Shown here: positions 44,892 to 54,969 of the stretch, piece by piece | Layout: each line of letters opens with the position of its first letter | How positions within the stretch are numbered: the first letter of the stretch is position 1 | DNA from: Viola odorata | Taxonomy: Eukaryota; Streptophyta; Magnoliopsida; Malpighiales; Violaceae | Direction: 5' to 3' | NCBI GenBank assembly: GCA_963691705.1 | Contig: OY829542.1 | Coordinates: 40,781,105-40,845,104 of the forward strand | DNA length: 64,000 nt | The notes under the pieces: generated by a model | Databases searched by the model: none | The model's input: the letters and a program-made list of their open reading frames with translations, nothing else | What the model was told of the DNA's origin: nothing | Position numbers and translations under genes: made by a program

Positions 44892-45363
44892 CCAGCGATG
44901 GGGATCCTCTTGTCGTGTCTTTCTGTGCTCCTCTAGGGCCACCTTTTGTAACCCGGGCCATTAGGCCTTTTTGTAATCTCGGCCGTTAGGCCCTTTAAAT
45001 AAATAAATATGCTTTTCCTTATTAGCTTGCCGCATTGTCGATGTTTTTCTTCTTTCTCATGTCGTCTTTCTTAAAAAGCAACTTCTATTCTCACTAATTG
45101 TGAGCTTGGTGTCCCTTGGGATCCCATAACTTTATTTGCCCACCTGGCTCATAATGACGATTCTCTCACGTCCCAACCGTTCTGAATATATTTTGCGCCA
45201 TTTTTCAGTGTTAACGGATTGGGCAATGGTTTCGGTGCCTTTCGGTTGGTGTAGACATTCAACAGTTGCGAAGTCAGATCTTTCCCTCAACAGTCGTTAT
45301 CCCTGATAGTATTAATTGTCCTCGATAATACGCGAAAAGGCAGGCACGCTTCCTCACCTTGGC

Positions 45364-45370
45364 TATATAA
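45364..45370 (+). promoter_or_regulatory. TATA box of antisense gene 2 (element B)
   Basis: TATATAA within CTTGGCTATATAATGG, 75 bp before the ATG at 45445. The A copy has the weaker CGTGGCTATTTAATG at the same place. Confidence 0.5.
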
Positions 45371-45444
45371 TGGGGCTCTTCCTTTCTTTTCCTTGTTCAT
45401 CTCTTCTTTTCTTCTTCTTTCTTCTTACTCTTACTGATATTTCC

Positions 45445-45933
45445 ATGGCTGACTCCCGTTTTTTGTATACTGATGCCCGTGATTCTCCTCCGACCCCTCT
45501 AACTTCTCCCGACTCCGACAATCCTCCTCCCTCACCTTACTGGAGGCCTATCAAACGTTCTGTAAAGTGCCGGGGTCGCAAGAAATCAAAGAAAACAAAG
45601 AAACAATCTTTTGAATCCTTCTTTGCCGACTTTGAACCTCACTATCTCTCGCTGCGGCAAAAGGATGAAGTGTCACCATCCGTTCCTTGTCCTTTTCCCA
45701 AGGATAGGACTTCTGTGCAAGATGCCGCTCCAGGACTGGTTGCCCCGACCTTGGAGGAAAGCTCCCGCACCGCTTCAAAGGAGGAAACTGCCCCCACGAC
45801 AGGTTCCGTGGCTAGGCTTGGTAAAAGACCTTTCAGGATTGACGAGCCCTTTCCTTTCTACAATAGTGGGTCACCATCGTCTCCGGAGGATTATGATTAT
45901 GTCTACGACATACACTGGGCGGACGAAGACTGA
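45445..45933 (+). CDS. Antisense gene 2 of element B, Ser/Pro-rich acidic protein
   Basis: 162 residues from MADSRFLYTDARDSPP. An upstream in-frame ATG at 45316 is less likely because it lies before the TATA box. It has a basic patch 'CRGRKKSKKTKKQS' (a possible nuclear signal), then an acidic-aromatic tail 'SSPEDYDYVYDIHWADED'. The layout basic-then-acidic would suit a nuclear regulatory protein, but this is inference. No domain recognised. Confidence 0.5.
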   Translation: MADSRFLYTDARDSPPTPLTSPDSDNPPPSPYWRPIKRSVKCRGRKKSKKTKKQSFESFFADFEPHYLSLRQKDEVSPSVPCPFPKDRTSVQDAAPGLVAPTLEESSRTASKEETAPTTGSVARLGKRPFRIDEPFPFYNSGSPSSPEDYDYVYDIHWADED

Positions 45934-46443
45934 CGATGCCGTACTCGTTGTAGATGCCGCTGGCTTTCTCTTTCAGTAAATAAAATAAAATAAAATAAAA
46001 TGTCATTTGCCTTTTTCTTTTCGCTTTTGGTATGATGCCGCTCTACGGGATAACTGCTGTTGGACAGCCGATTACTGCTTCATACGACCATTTTTCTGGG
46101 GTTTCTTGTAATTAACGAGCCTTTCTTTTGCGAAATTCGAGGCGAGCGCTTGACTTTAAGTTTTCTGTCAGGGTCTTTCCACGTGTCCTGTTTGTCCCAT
46201 ACGTGTTCTGCTGTGATAGGTTGCCCTTCTGCCTGACTTTTCCACCATCTTTTTTAAAAGGAAAAACGCTTCTTTTTTGTACCCTTTTGCTCCTTTTTAT
46301 ACTTCACAACTCTCTTCATTTTTCGCTCGCTCTGAGGAAATTCTCTCGTTCGCATCCAGACGATTCGCCTATTAATTTCAGTCTTCTCTCTCAAGGTACT
46401 CTGCTCGATCTTGCTTTGATTTTCCTTTGCTGCTTTTTCTATC

Positions 46444-48613
46444 ATGCCTCGCACGAGATCTCAATCTAGTTCTTTAGTTACCCCTAGGCCAATTTCTCGA
46501 TATCCTGAGCTTGAAAACACCCCTAGCATCTTTACTTGCCCTACTGTCTTACGCCTTGAACTGGAAAGCAATAACATTACCTTCCCGCGCGGTTATCGCC
46601 CCACTGTTCCTTCTGACACTATGAGGCTTCATAGCTGGCTCTGGAAAACTCATAGGAATCTTTATTTTAAAATGTTTCAATATGGGTTCCGCCTCCCAGT
46701 TCATGACACGCTAGAGCGTGTGCTGCGCGAGCACGGGTTTAACCCTGCGCAGATCACTCCTTCCTCATGGAGTTGCATCTACACCGTCCTTCGTGCTTGC
46801 GAGTTAAAAGATATTCTTGCTCCCTCTGTCGCTTTATTTCGCAAGTTCTTGACTCTGGTTTTTCGCGACGGCTTCATTAATATTATTCCAAGATGGGATG
46901 AAGCCCTAGTGAGGCCTTTTTGGCAAAAATTTCCAGGATTTAAGGAGAACGTCGAAGACTGGAAGAGCGGTTTCTTCGTTGTCAAATTACCCTCTCGCCT
47001 GTGGCGTTCTGACTTCAACCTGGAGGTCGTTGATTGGGTGAAGCCAGCACCTCTGTCTAGGGAAGAGTTGGGTCAGGCCAACGCTTTACTTGAGATGGAG
47101 TCCTCTTTCCAGATCCGAAACTTTGCTTTGTACAGGCCTTTAACTGAGTGTACCATAGGTGAGCTTTTGAGCTTCGTCGCTGCCTTACTTACTCCTTGTT
47201 TACTAACATAACTTTTCGCAGGGGAGACCATCGCTCGCCCGCTCTCCGAAGGTGACGCTTCTCACAAGGTTGTCGCACCTTCAACGACTGCTCCTCCTAC
47301 TTCCGCTGGGGCTCGAGCTGATCACCGTATGCCCATAAAGAAAAGAGCTTTAGATGAAATTCTTTCCAGGGAAAGCGGTTCCTCCCTCCGCACTTCCCGC
47401 TTCGTGGAGAACTGGTTACCTAGTCGGAAGAAGAGGTCCGGGTCTGGTTCGCCAGTGACTGAGACAAAGATTTTCTCCTACGGAGTCGAGGACATGGAGG
47501 ACATGGATACGGAACTGAGCCTCCGCCCGGCTTCCTCAGCTCAACGAAAGAAACTAAGGGAAGCGAGCGAAGCTCAAGTGACAACGATGGCTGCTCGATC
47601 TCCTCTTGCCAACACTACAAATACCGTCGCTTCCCAGACTGTCGTTTCTCCTAATACCACTAAGGGGGGTGCCGCTTCACTGGGTGGCACTTCCTCGACT
47701 CTGGGGTTGGCTGTCCCCAACAAGACCTCCCCTGCCGCGATGATGTCGTCGCCATCTGCTGCAGATTCCACTCCTGTCATGGAACCTCCACACTCGCCCA
47801 TTGGCCCCTATATTCCTAACGTGTCTCCATCAGTCCCAAGTGGACCTGGTTCTTCTCACTCTCCCCCGAAGTCCCCATGTCCGTTGTTCCTTACTTCAAT
47901 TCGAGACGTTGGGGGGCTCAGGCGGTATCTCCGCCCCTTCCTTTGTTGCTGATTTTTCCCCTGACGGGCCTCAAGGGGCCCCTTCTCACCGGCTAAATCT
48001 GTCAAAATTTAGGACTGACGGGTTCCGCGCCCTGGGTATATCAGACCCCTTGTCGCAAGATCAGCCCACGGCTATCTTGGCATGCGAAATGTTTCGCGCC
48101 TCCGAGGACGAAAGTAGGCTACTGCAGCTTCCTCCTGAGGTTCAGTATGTGCGCGTCATGAACAACTGCCTTACTGCCTTTCTACAACTTCATTACTTCA
48201 TCAAGGCTCGTGGTACACAATCTCAAAAATCCGGTGCCCTAGCAAAGGTAGAGGAACTGTCGCGACTCCACAAACGCTCTCAAGCCGAACTGCGCGAGTG
48301 CCCCGCTGACCTCACTCGGGAAAGGTCTAAAGGAAAAGCCCAGGTTGAAGCTTTGGAGGCTAAGCTGGTGGCTGAAAGAAAGAAGAACTCCTTCCTTCTT
48401 GAGGAGATATCATCCCGCGATGCCGACCTGACGAAAGCTTCCACGAAGGTAGCCTGGTGGAAGAAGAAGACTGAACAAGCCTTTATCGCTGGAGTCACAG
48501 ATCAGCACCGCGGTAGGGCCGCTGATCCCGCTGAGGTCGCCAGGTATGCCTCCATGAGGATGAAAGAGATTGATGAGAGCCAAGAGGGTTTCCTCTCCTC
48601 CGAAGAGGAGTAA
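46444..48613 (+). pseudogene. Antisense gene 3 of element B, PF04195-like, one frameshift
   Basis: Exon 1 (46444-47158) starts MPRTRSQSSS and holds the family core 'FKMFQYGFRLPVHDTLERVL' and 'FNPAQITPSSWSCIYTVLRA'. Intron 47159-47221 (GT...CAG) keeps frame. Exon 2 runs from 47222: basic linker, Ser/Pro/Thr-rich middle, then a frame change at a run of six G (47911-47916). The other frame continues 'GPQGAPSHRLNLSKF', 'PPEVQYVRVMNNCLTAFLQL' and a charged coiled coil (about 48230-48470) to the stop at 48613. About 700 residues if the frame were continuous. Family known from antisense ORFs of Tat-type Gypsy elements. Role unknown. Confidence 0.68.
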
Positions 48614-49111
48614 TAAGTCAGTGCCTGGGGAGGCCCATTTGATGCCGCTTGATTGGGGGTGTCGCTTCTTTACTTACTCCCTTGTTGTATTATTTTTCCC
48701 ATTTGGACTTTGACGTCGCCTCCTTGCTTGTAATAATTAACAAATCTTGTAATCTTGACCAAATAATACGTGTTTCTTAACGATGTCGCCCTTTATCACT
48801 TGCCGCTTGACTACTTTTTTCTTCGCACTTCGCCTCTTGCGCGCCGTGGCATTGCAACTTGCCGCTCCTTTTCACTGGGTTTGACTGTCCCCTTTTTCAG
48901 AGCATTTAATGCTCTGACTCCTTTTACTTGATACAGAGGAGACAGTCATGATGCTCTGAGCCCACGTGTCATCAAAGGGGAGCGCTAGGGGAATGGCGGG
49001 CTGAACATGTCTTTTCGCTCCTCAGGGATTGTACTCGCTTCCACGCCTCTTGTCCTTGACACGCCACACACCACGATTTCTTGACCCGTCGTTCCCTTTA
49101 ATCCTTAGGGT

Positions 49112-49118
49112 TATAAAA
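49112..49118 (+). promoter_or_regulatory. TATA box of antisense gene 4 (element B)
   Basis: TATAAAA in TCCTTAGGGTTATAAAAACC. Same context as 8949 in element A. Confidence 0.55.
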
Positions 49119-49289
49119 ACCCTCACGTGCTCTCTTCTTATCTTTTGTTACCTTTCTCTTTGGAAAATGAGGAGAAAGGAAAGAAAACACAATTCCTCTT
49201 CTTCCTCCTACGATCCGCCGCCGCTCGGGTGCTTCGATCTTCCTCTCACAAAAGGTACCTTCCTATCTATCCTTCATTTAACCTTGCCC

Positions 49290-51616
49290 ATGGCTCGTAA
49301 TCACCGCTATTCCCGCTCTGCTGGGGAGGGGGATATTGATACTACTATTTCCTCCATTGCTTCCACCGCCGTCCTTCGACGGCGCCTGCGGAGTTATAAT
49401 GCCACTCTCGACCAGTTGGAGGGGTATTCTACTGAAGTTGCCCCAAAGTCGCTTCGCCTTAATAGCGAATTATCTAGCAACCGTAGGGTTCTTTATGCTA
49501 AAATATTTCATTATGGTTTTTGGTTGCCTCTAGATCCTTTAATTGCCGAGTTACTCTCTGAGTTCGATTTAAATGCTGCCCAGTTGAGTCCAAATGCCTA
49601 TTGTGGCATTTATGCTTTTATAGCCCTTTGTAGATACATAGGAAATGAATCTCCTTCTTTGTTGTTGCTTCACTCCCTTTTTCAATTATACCACCATAAC
49701 AACGGCATCATAGCTATATCGCCTCGCTATGATGTTGAAGCCCTAAACCCCTTTACCTGGAAGTTGTTGTTCCTCGAATCTTCTGTTGACGCTTGGAAAA
49801 AAGGATTCTTCATCGTCAACCTGCCCGAGCCCTTGTTGTGGAGCGGGTTTAATCTAGTCGTCAGAGATGCTGCCTGGGGTGGCAGGCCACACTTAGGACC
49901 AGTTGACCAAGGCTGGCTGGACAAGCTACTCAACCTGTCGGGGATTCCTGGTGTTCACACTCGCGAACTCGCGTGCCGGGGCGACATCCGGGATTGCATT
50001 CAAAGTGAGCATCGTCCCTTCATTCGCTGCTCCCTGTCAGTACTAACTCTAACGTTCTTTTCTTATTTCTACAGACCCTCCCGCCGGGTGGAAACCTGAG
50101 TGCATCAAGAAAAGAGAAAGAAGAGCTCAGCAGAAGAAAGAAAAAGAGGCTCTTTCTGCCGTCTCGACCGGTGCCGCTACTGACACCACGCACGCGTCCA
50201 CTTCTGCACCTGAGTCCTCTTCTCTTCCTCGAGCGGAGGCTACTGCCACATCAAATATTGAGCCAATTTCCTCCCCCAGCATTGTTCCTACTCGAGCGTC
50301 GTCTTCTCGTCCTCCCCTTGCCAAAAAGAAGAAGAGAACTCTCTGCCTTCGCGTTATCGCTCCTACCCGTCCTCCTGTTCAGGTGGTTTTTATAAACTTT
50401 TCTCCGTCTATTTGTTTCGTTCGTTTCTTAATTCCCCTTTTTCTTTCGCGCGTAGGATACCGCTGTTGTTGCCTCTTCTGCTACTCCTTCGCGCGACGGC
50501 ATGGACTTGTCAGGCATTTTTGGCCCCAAGCGACCGAATCCCAATGAAGACACCCCTTCCACGGATGACTTTATTGCTGGTTAGGAAGGGTAGGGCGGCG
50601 TCACCAATACTGGCCCCTTGGTGGGTAATCAAGGCTCTGGTCCGCCAGGGAACGGGGCTACCTCTGCGCCACTTCACTCTTCTTTTGCTGCGTCATCTCC
50701 TCCTCCTAGCAATCCCTTGGGCTTTCTGGAGGATCTTGTAGAGGAGGACTTTCTATCCCTACAAACCGGCGGTTTCAATATTGACGCTAGACCATCTAAT
50801 CGTTCCCTTCCGTCCCCTCTTGATGTCTTCTTCGTTTCTGCTGCTGTTCAAACGATCTCTCCTTCTCTTCCCCCCATGGACACTCCGCGCATGGTGGCTG
50901 ACCTAAGCACTATACTCTCTAGCGGAGCCGCCATCCATCAAGTTGATTTAAGTAACATTCGCAAGCGCGGGTTCCCAGCATTAGGAAGCGACAGCTCCCT
51001 AGCGACATCCGCCTATCTGGCAGGACATCTGTTGTCGGTTGAGGAGGAGGAGGCCTTCCTCTCCGTTGCCGAAGGTGAGCAACTGCAGCGGATAAGGACC
51101 CAACTGTTCTCTGGCTTTCAGGATTTTCATTACTGGTCCAGGAATGTGACGAGACGAATGAGCTCTCTCCACTCTTCCTCCCAAGAATGGCGCAACGCTA
51201 ATCACCAGCTCTTGAAAGAAGTCAACAAGTACCAAGGGGAACTTAATAAAACTCAGGAAGAGCTGAGGAAGTGTGTTGAAGAGCGACAATGTGCGGAAGC
51301 CATTTTAGCAGTTGCGACAAAGGAGCTGGAAGAGGCCAGAGGACGCGAGGCCACAAGGGATGCCGCCCTTCAAGCGGAGCAGGGCAAAAATGCCGCGCTT
51401 ATGGAAGAAACGGCAGACAAATGTAAATGGTTTCTGGAACAAACTGCGGGACTCATGGCCGACTGCTTCATTGAGCGTCATGGCCGCAATCAGTTCGACG
51501 CTAATGCTATCATCCGCCTCTTCAAGCAGAAGTCTGGGTTCCTCACGGAAGAGGGTTATCGCCAAGCGAAGAGGCTACGACATGACGAGGGGGACGGCAG
51601 CTTGCCCAGGCCGTAA
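49290..51616 (+). pseudogene. Antisense gene 4 of element B, second PF04195-like gene, two TAG stops
   Basis: Exon 1 (49290-50004, 715 nt, the same length as exon 1 of gene 3) starts MARNHRYSRS and has 'YAKIFHYGFWLPLDPLIAEL' and 'LNAAQLSPNAYCGIYAFIAL'. Exon 2 (50075 to about 50382) is Lys/Arg then Ser/Pro-rich. Exon 3 starts 50456 (phase 0). TAG codons at 50582 and 50591 are in frame. After them the frame is open to 51616: 'GAAIHQVDLSNIRKRGFPAL', then a long coiled coil (about 51170-51420). Without the stops about 665 residues. The shared exon 1 length and architecture show that genes 3 and 4 are old duplicates. A start at 49167 before a possible 5' intron is an alternative. Confidence 0.66.
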
Positions 51617-51800
51617 ATGTTACTTCTCTTCTTTTTCTTTTTCTTTTTTTGTCCATCAAGCGCCCTCACTTCTTTGCCCTTTTGTGTTTTTGGGGCCTTT
51701 TGCTTAAACAAGTCTCCCCTCTTCTATAAACAGTTTGCACAATTTTCTGTCATTTTACTTTATCAATGATCTTATAATAAAAATCAAACAGGTGGCATGA

Positions 51801-52128
51801 CACGTGGAAGACTCTAAGTTTATCAGATAAGATAAAAACCCACCTCTTCAAAATCAAGCTTTATCATCAATGATGAAAGCAAGACATGTGGAAAAACTTA
51901 CATCGATCAGCCAAATCTTGTATACACCTCAGCAATCAAGAATACAGAAGAAACACAGCTGCAACGCAACATCAGAAAAGGACGAACTTCGAAAAATGTA
52001 GAATCTGTAAAATCTTATCTTTAGATTTTCTAAAAATAGTACTAAACTCTCCCTATAAATAGAGGGGTTTTTCCTCCGTTGAATGTAAGAAAAAATTCTC
52101 CTGTACAAAAATCTCTCAACGCAATAAA
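51801..52128 (+). promoter_or_regulatory. Pararetrovirus-like promoter and leader
   Basis: G-box CACGTG at 51801, TATA box TATAAATA at 52054-52061 (CCCTATAAATAGAGG), and a polyadenylation signal AATAAA at 52123-52128, about 65 bp downstream of the TATA box. A poly(A) signal shortly after the transcription start is typical of caulimovirid full-length transcripts, whose ends are redundant. The first ORF starts at 52167. Confidence 0.5.
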
Positions 52129-52166
52129 AGCTTAAAGTTTCCCTTTGTAAGTTTTCTCTTTCAAAA

Positions 52167-53009
52167 ATGTCTTTCATTTTCAAAGAATTATCTTACTGTT
52201 TTTCTCAACTAAAAACTAATAAACTTTCTGATCTATATGAATTAAAAGCAGAACTATCTTCTAAATGTGATGATATTCAAAAATCCTATATTGAAAATCT
52301 TTATAATGAAATAATGAGTGAAAGTATAATTCCAATCTGTAATACTGAAACTCCTTTATGGAATGAAGATTTAATAAAAATTGAACTTTTCACAAATATG
52401 ATAGAAGCCACTAATAAAACTATTCAAACTATTATGAATACACTTAATCAATATGAAGAAAACATTGAGAGCCAGAAAAAGAAACAAAAGGTGGAAAAAT
52501 ATAAAAAATTAAAAGAAATTATCAATAATCCAACTACCACCATGAATCCAAACAACCTCACTTCAACTTCGCTTGAACTATCACTTGAACTACCTCCAAA
52601 TCTAATCTTCCCTGTACGAGCAGAGTCCAACAAACATATGATCGAAGAAACTAATAAAATTATAAACACTCCCATCTCTCCACCTAATCAACATGAACAT
52701 GAACTACTACGTCCATCATCATCAACTCTGCCAGCTCCCTCTTCTACTTATGAAGCTCACTTGCTAGATCTGCTAGCTCAACGTCCATCATCCTCAACTC
52801 TGCCAACTCCGTCTTTCCGTCCTGAGAATTTATTGGTAGCGGAGCCACTTGCCAACACTTCCAGTGGCGGTAGAGGTAAGAATATTGATTGGAATGTTAT
52901 TTCTTACATCGGAGAAGAAGCCAATTTGGGTGCTTGGTTAGCCAGTAAATTCGTTGGTCAGCCCACAGGAAGGGTGGTCCCGGTGGTGGTCTCAACCAAA
53001 AAGGTGTAA
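52167..53009 (+). CDS. Virus-derived ORF, 280 aa, function unknown
   Basis: Open frame right after the promoter-like leader. Residues 1-115 are highly charged and helical, with a likely coiled coil near 90-115 (Lys/Glu/Gln-rich). Residues 175-225 contain a duplicated Ser/Pro phrase (RPSSSTLPAP and RPSSSTLPTP). The last ~50 residues are encoded by the first copy of the 219-bp repeat and may not belong to the original protein. Position upstream of the movement protein fits one of the small leading ORFs of caulimovirids. I do not assign it further. Confidence 0.5.
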   Translation: MSFIFKELSYCFSQLKTNKLSDLYELKAELSSKCDDIQKSYIENLYNEIMSESIIPICNTETPLWNEDLIKIELFTNMIEATNKTIQTIMNTLNQYEENIESQKKKQKVEKYKKLKEIINNPTTTMNPNNLTSTSLELSLELPPNLIFPVRAESNKHMIEETNKIINTPISPPNQHEHELLRPSSSTLPAPSSTYEAHLLDLLAQRPSSSTLPTPSFRPENLLVAEPLANTSSGGRGKNIDWNVISYIGEEANLGAWLASKFVGQPTGRVVPVVVSTKKV

Positions 53010-53270
53010 TCTCGGAAGAAAGAAGTAATATTACTAATTAATATTCTTACCTTGGTAGCGGAGCCACTTGCCAACACTTCCGGTGGCGGTAGAGGTAAGA
53101 ATATTGATTGGAATGTTATTTCTTACATCGGAGAAGAAGCCAATTTGGGTGCTTGGTCAGCCAGTAAATCCGTTGGTCAACCCACAGGAAGGGTGGTCCC
53201 GGTGGTGGTCCCAACCAAAAAGGTGTAATCTCGGAAGAAAAAAATAATATTACTAATTAATACTGTTATC
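52833..53270 (+). repeat. 219-bp tandem duplication
   Basis: Two copies starting TTGGTAGCGGAGCCACTTGC at 52833 and 53052, very similar throughout (differences such as CCAGTGG/CCGGTGG and TTAGCC/TCAGCC). A third, inverted copy ends the right arm (about 54775-54949) and lacks 12 bp of a GGTGGTCCC repeat. Confidence 0.88.
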
Positions 53271-53311
53271 TCTATTTCCCTGTAAAATATCTAAATAAAA
53301 TCCGTTTTACC

Positions 53312-53960
53312 ATGAAGCGTATCGCAAAATTCTTGGTAGGATCCAATAATCATTTCAACGAAAATAAATTAGACCACAATTTAGAAGAATATAACAGACA
53401 AGAATATCACATAGCAAAAATCGAACAACAATTGCAAAATTGGACTATACCTAAAGAACCTAAAAAGAAAATATATCAAATAGGAACACTAGATTTATTT
53501 CAAGATTATTTAATAGAAACTACCGAACAAACCATACCAATAAATCCTCAAATTGAAACTCTTCAATTAATCGAATCCAATCAGATAGAAACTGCTAAAC
53601 AAAAAGATAAATTTTTGCATATTGGATTAATACAAATAGCAGTAAAACCTTTATCGACAAGGTTTAGATTCACCAATATTAATGTGCCTAAGGGACGCAA
53701 GATTTCAAAATTTTAATGATTCTTTATTAGCCGTTTTTCAATCAAACTTGGTTAAAGGACCAGTCTATTTTAATTGTTATCCAAACTTTTCAATATCTCT
53801 ATTTGATCCAAACATTTTAAAAACTTTAACTTTAAATATTAAAACTCCAGATAACATGATTAAAGACTCTAGAAATATAGCATTAATATACATAATATAT
53901 TACAAGGTAATGACAACTAATATAAATCCTAAAGCTATAAAAACATTCTCCAAAAAATGA
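53312..53960 (+). pseudogene. Caulimovirid movement protein, plus-strand copy, broken
   Basis: The first frame (53312-53716) starts MKRIAKFLVGSNNH and reaches 'LHIGLIQIAVKPLS'. A second, shifted frame (from about 53682) has 'CLRDARFQNFNDSLL', 'GPVYFNCYPNFSISL' and 'TLNIKT'. These are hallmarks of the 30K-type movement protein that lets caulimovirids pass through plasmodesmata. The frame change at about 53700 and the stop at 53960 break the gene. Confidence 0.75.
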
Positions 53961-54065
53961 AACATAGATAAAATCCATTCATTTGGTAAAGTAACTTGAT
54001 TCCATTGTAATAATTTTGGCGTTTGTATCATAGCATGTTCCGTATTAGCTTCAATTAAAAGTGTT

Positions 54066-54714
54066 TCATTTTTTGGAGAATGTTTTTATAGCTTTAGGAT
54101 TTATATTAGTTGTCATTACCTTGTAATATATTCTGTATATTAATGCTATATTTCTAGAGTCTTTAATCATGTTATCTGGAGTTTTAATATTTAAAGTTAA
54201 AGTTTTTAAAATGTTTGGATCAAATAGAGATATTGAAAAGTTTGGATAACAATTAAAATAGACTGGTCCTTTAACCAAGTTTGATTGAAAAACGGCTAAT
54301 AAAGAATCATTAAATTTTTGAAATCTTGCGTCCCTTAGGCACATTAATATTGGTGAATCTAAACCTTGTCGATAAAGGTTTTACTGCTATTTGTATTAAT
54401 CCAATATGCAAAAATTTATATTTTTGTTTAGCAGTTTCTATCTGATTGGATTCGATTAATTGAAGAGTTTCAATTTGAGGATTTATTGGTATGGTTTGTT
54501 CGGTAGTTTCTATTAAATAATCTTGAAATAAATCTAGTGTTCCTATTTGATATATTTTCTTTTTAGGTTCTTTAGGTATAGTCCAATTTTGCAATTGTTG
54601 TTCGATTTTTGCTATGTGATATTCTTGTCTGTTATATTCTTCTAAATTGTGGTCTAATTTATTTTCGTTGAAATGATTATTGGATCCTACCAAGAATTTT
54701 GCAATACGCTTCAT
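54066..54714 (-). pseudogene. Caulimovirid movement protein, minus-strand copy, broken
   Basis: Mirror copy of 53312-53960, with the same frame change (54310-54344) and the same stop. A few residues differ from the other copy (for example ARFQKFND against ARFQNFND, YRIYYK against YIIYYK). On the minus strand the similarity to movement proteins continues in another frame into the 97-bp spacer. Confidence 0.75.
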
Positions 54715-54969
54715 GGTAAAACGGATTTTATTTAGATATTTTACAGGGAAATAGAGATAACAGTATTAATTAGTAATATTATTTCTTTCTTCCGAGATTA
54801 CACCTTTTTGGTTGGGACCACCCTTCCTATGGGCTGACCAACGGATTTACTGGCTGACCAAGCACCCAAATTGGCTTCTTCTCCGATGTAAGAAATAACA
54901 TTCCAATCAATATTCTTACCTCTACCGCCACCGGAAGTGTTGGCAAGTGCCACCGGTATTCCGAGGACA

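Larger units (their letters stand above)
43725..51740 (-). mobile_element. Tat-lineage Ty3/Gypsy element B, 3' LTR plus antisense module
   Basis: Starts with a 548-bp LTR of the A/C family, then the same four plus-strand genes in the same order as in A. The gag-pol half and the other LTR are missing: similarity to A ends near 51740 and virus-derived sequence begins. The antisense genes are the best preserved copies in the window. Confidence 0.78.
53065..54949. repeat. Large inverted repeat of virus-derived DNA (arms ~900 bp, loop 97 bp)
   Basis: Left arm 53065-53964 and right arm 54062-54949 are reverse complements with only a handful of substitutions and one 12-bp length difference. The 97-bp spacer (53965-54061) continues the viral frame of the right arm on the minus strand, so it belongs to that copy. 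The left copy simply ends at the symmetry point. Confidence 0.93.
51741..54951. other. Endogenous pararetrovirus (Caulimoviridae) locus, rearranged
   Basis: Virus-derived block between element B and a Gypsy fragment: promoter-like leader, a 280-aa ORF, a tandem duplication, then movement-protein sequence on the plus strand, a 97-bp loop, and the same movement-protein sequence on the minus strand. No coat protein, protease, RT or RNase H region is present in the window. The codons are strikingly A/T-rich compared with element B. Both movement-protein copies share the same frame breaks, so they were already defective before being duplicated. Confidence 0.7.

Noticed and set aside
53682..53960. 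Possibility that the movement-protein pieces form an intact viral gene
   Set aside because: Both copies have the same frame change and stop, and no replication genes are present in the window. It is a dead viral relic.
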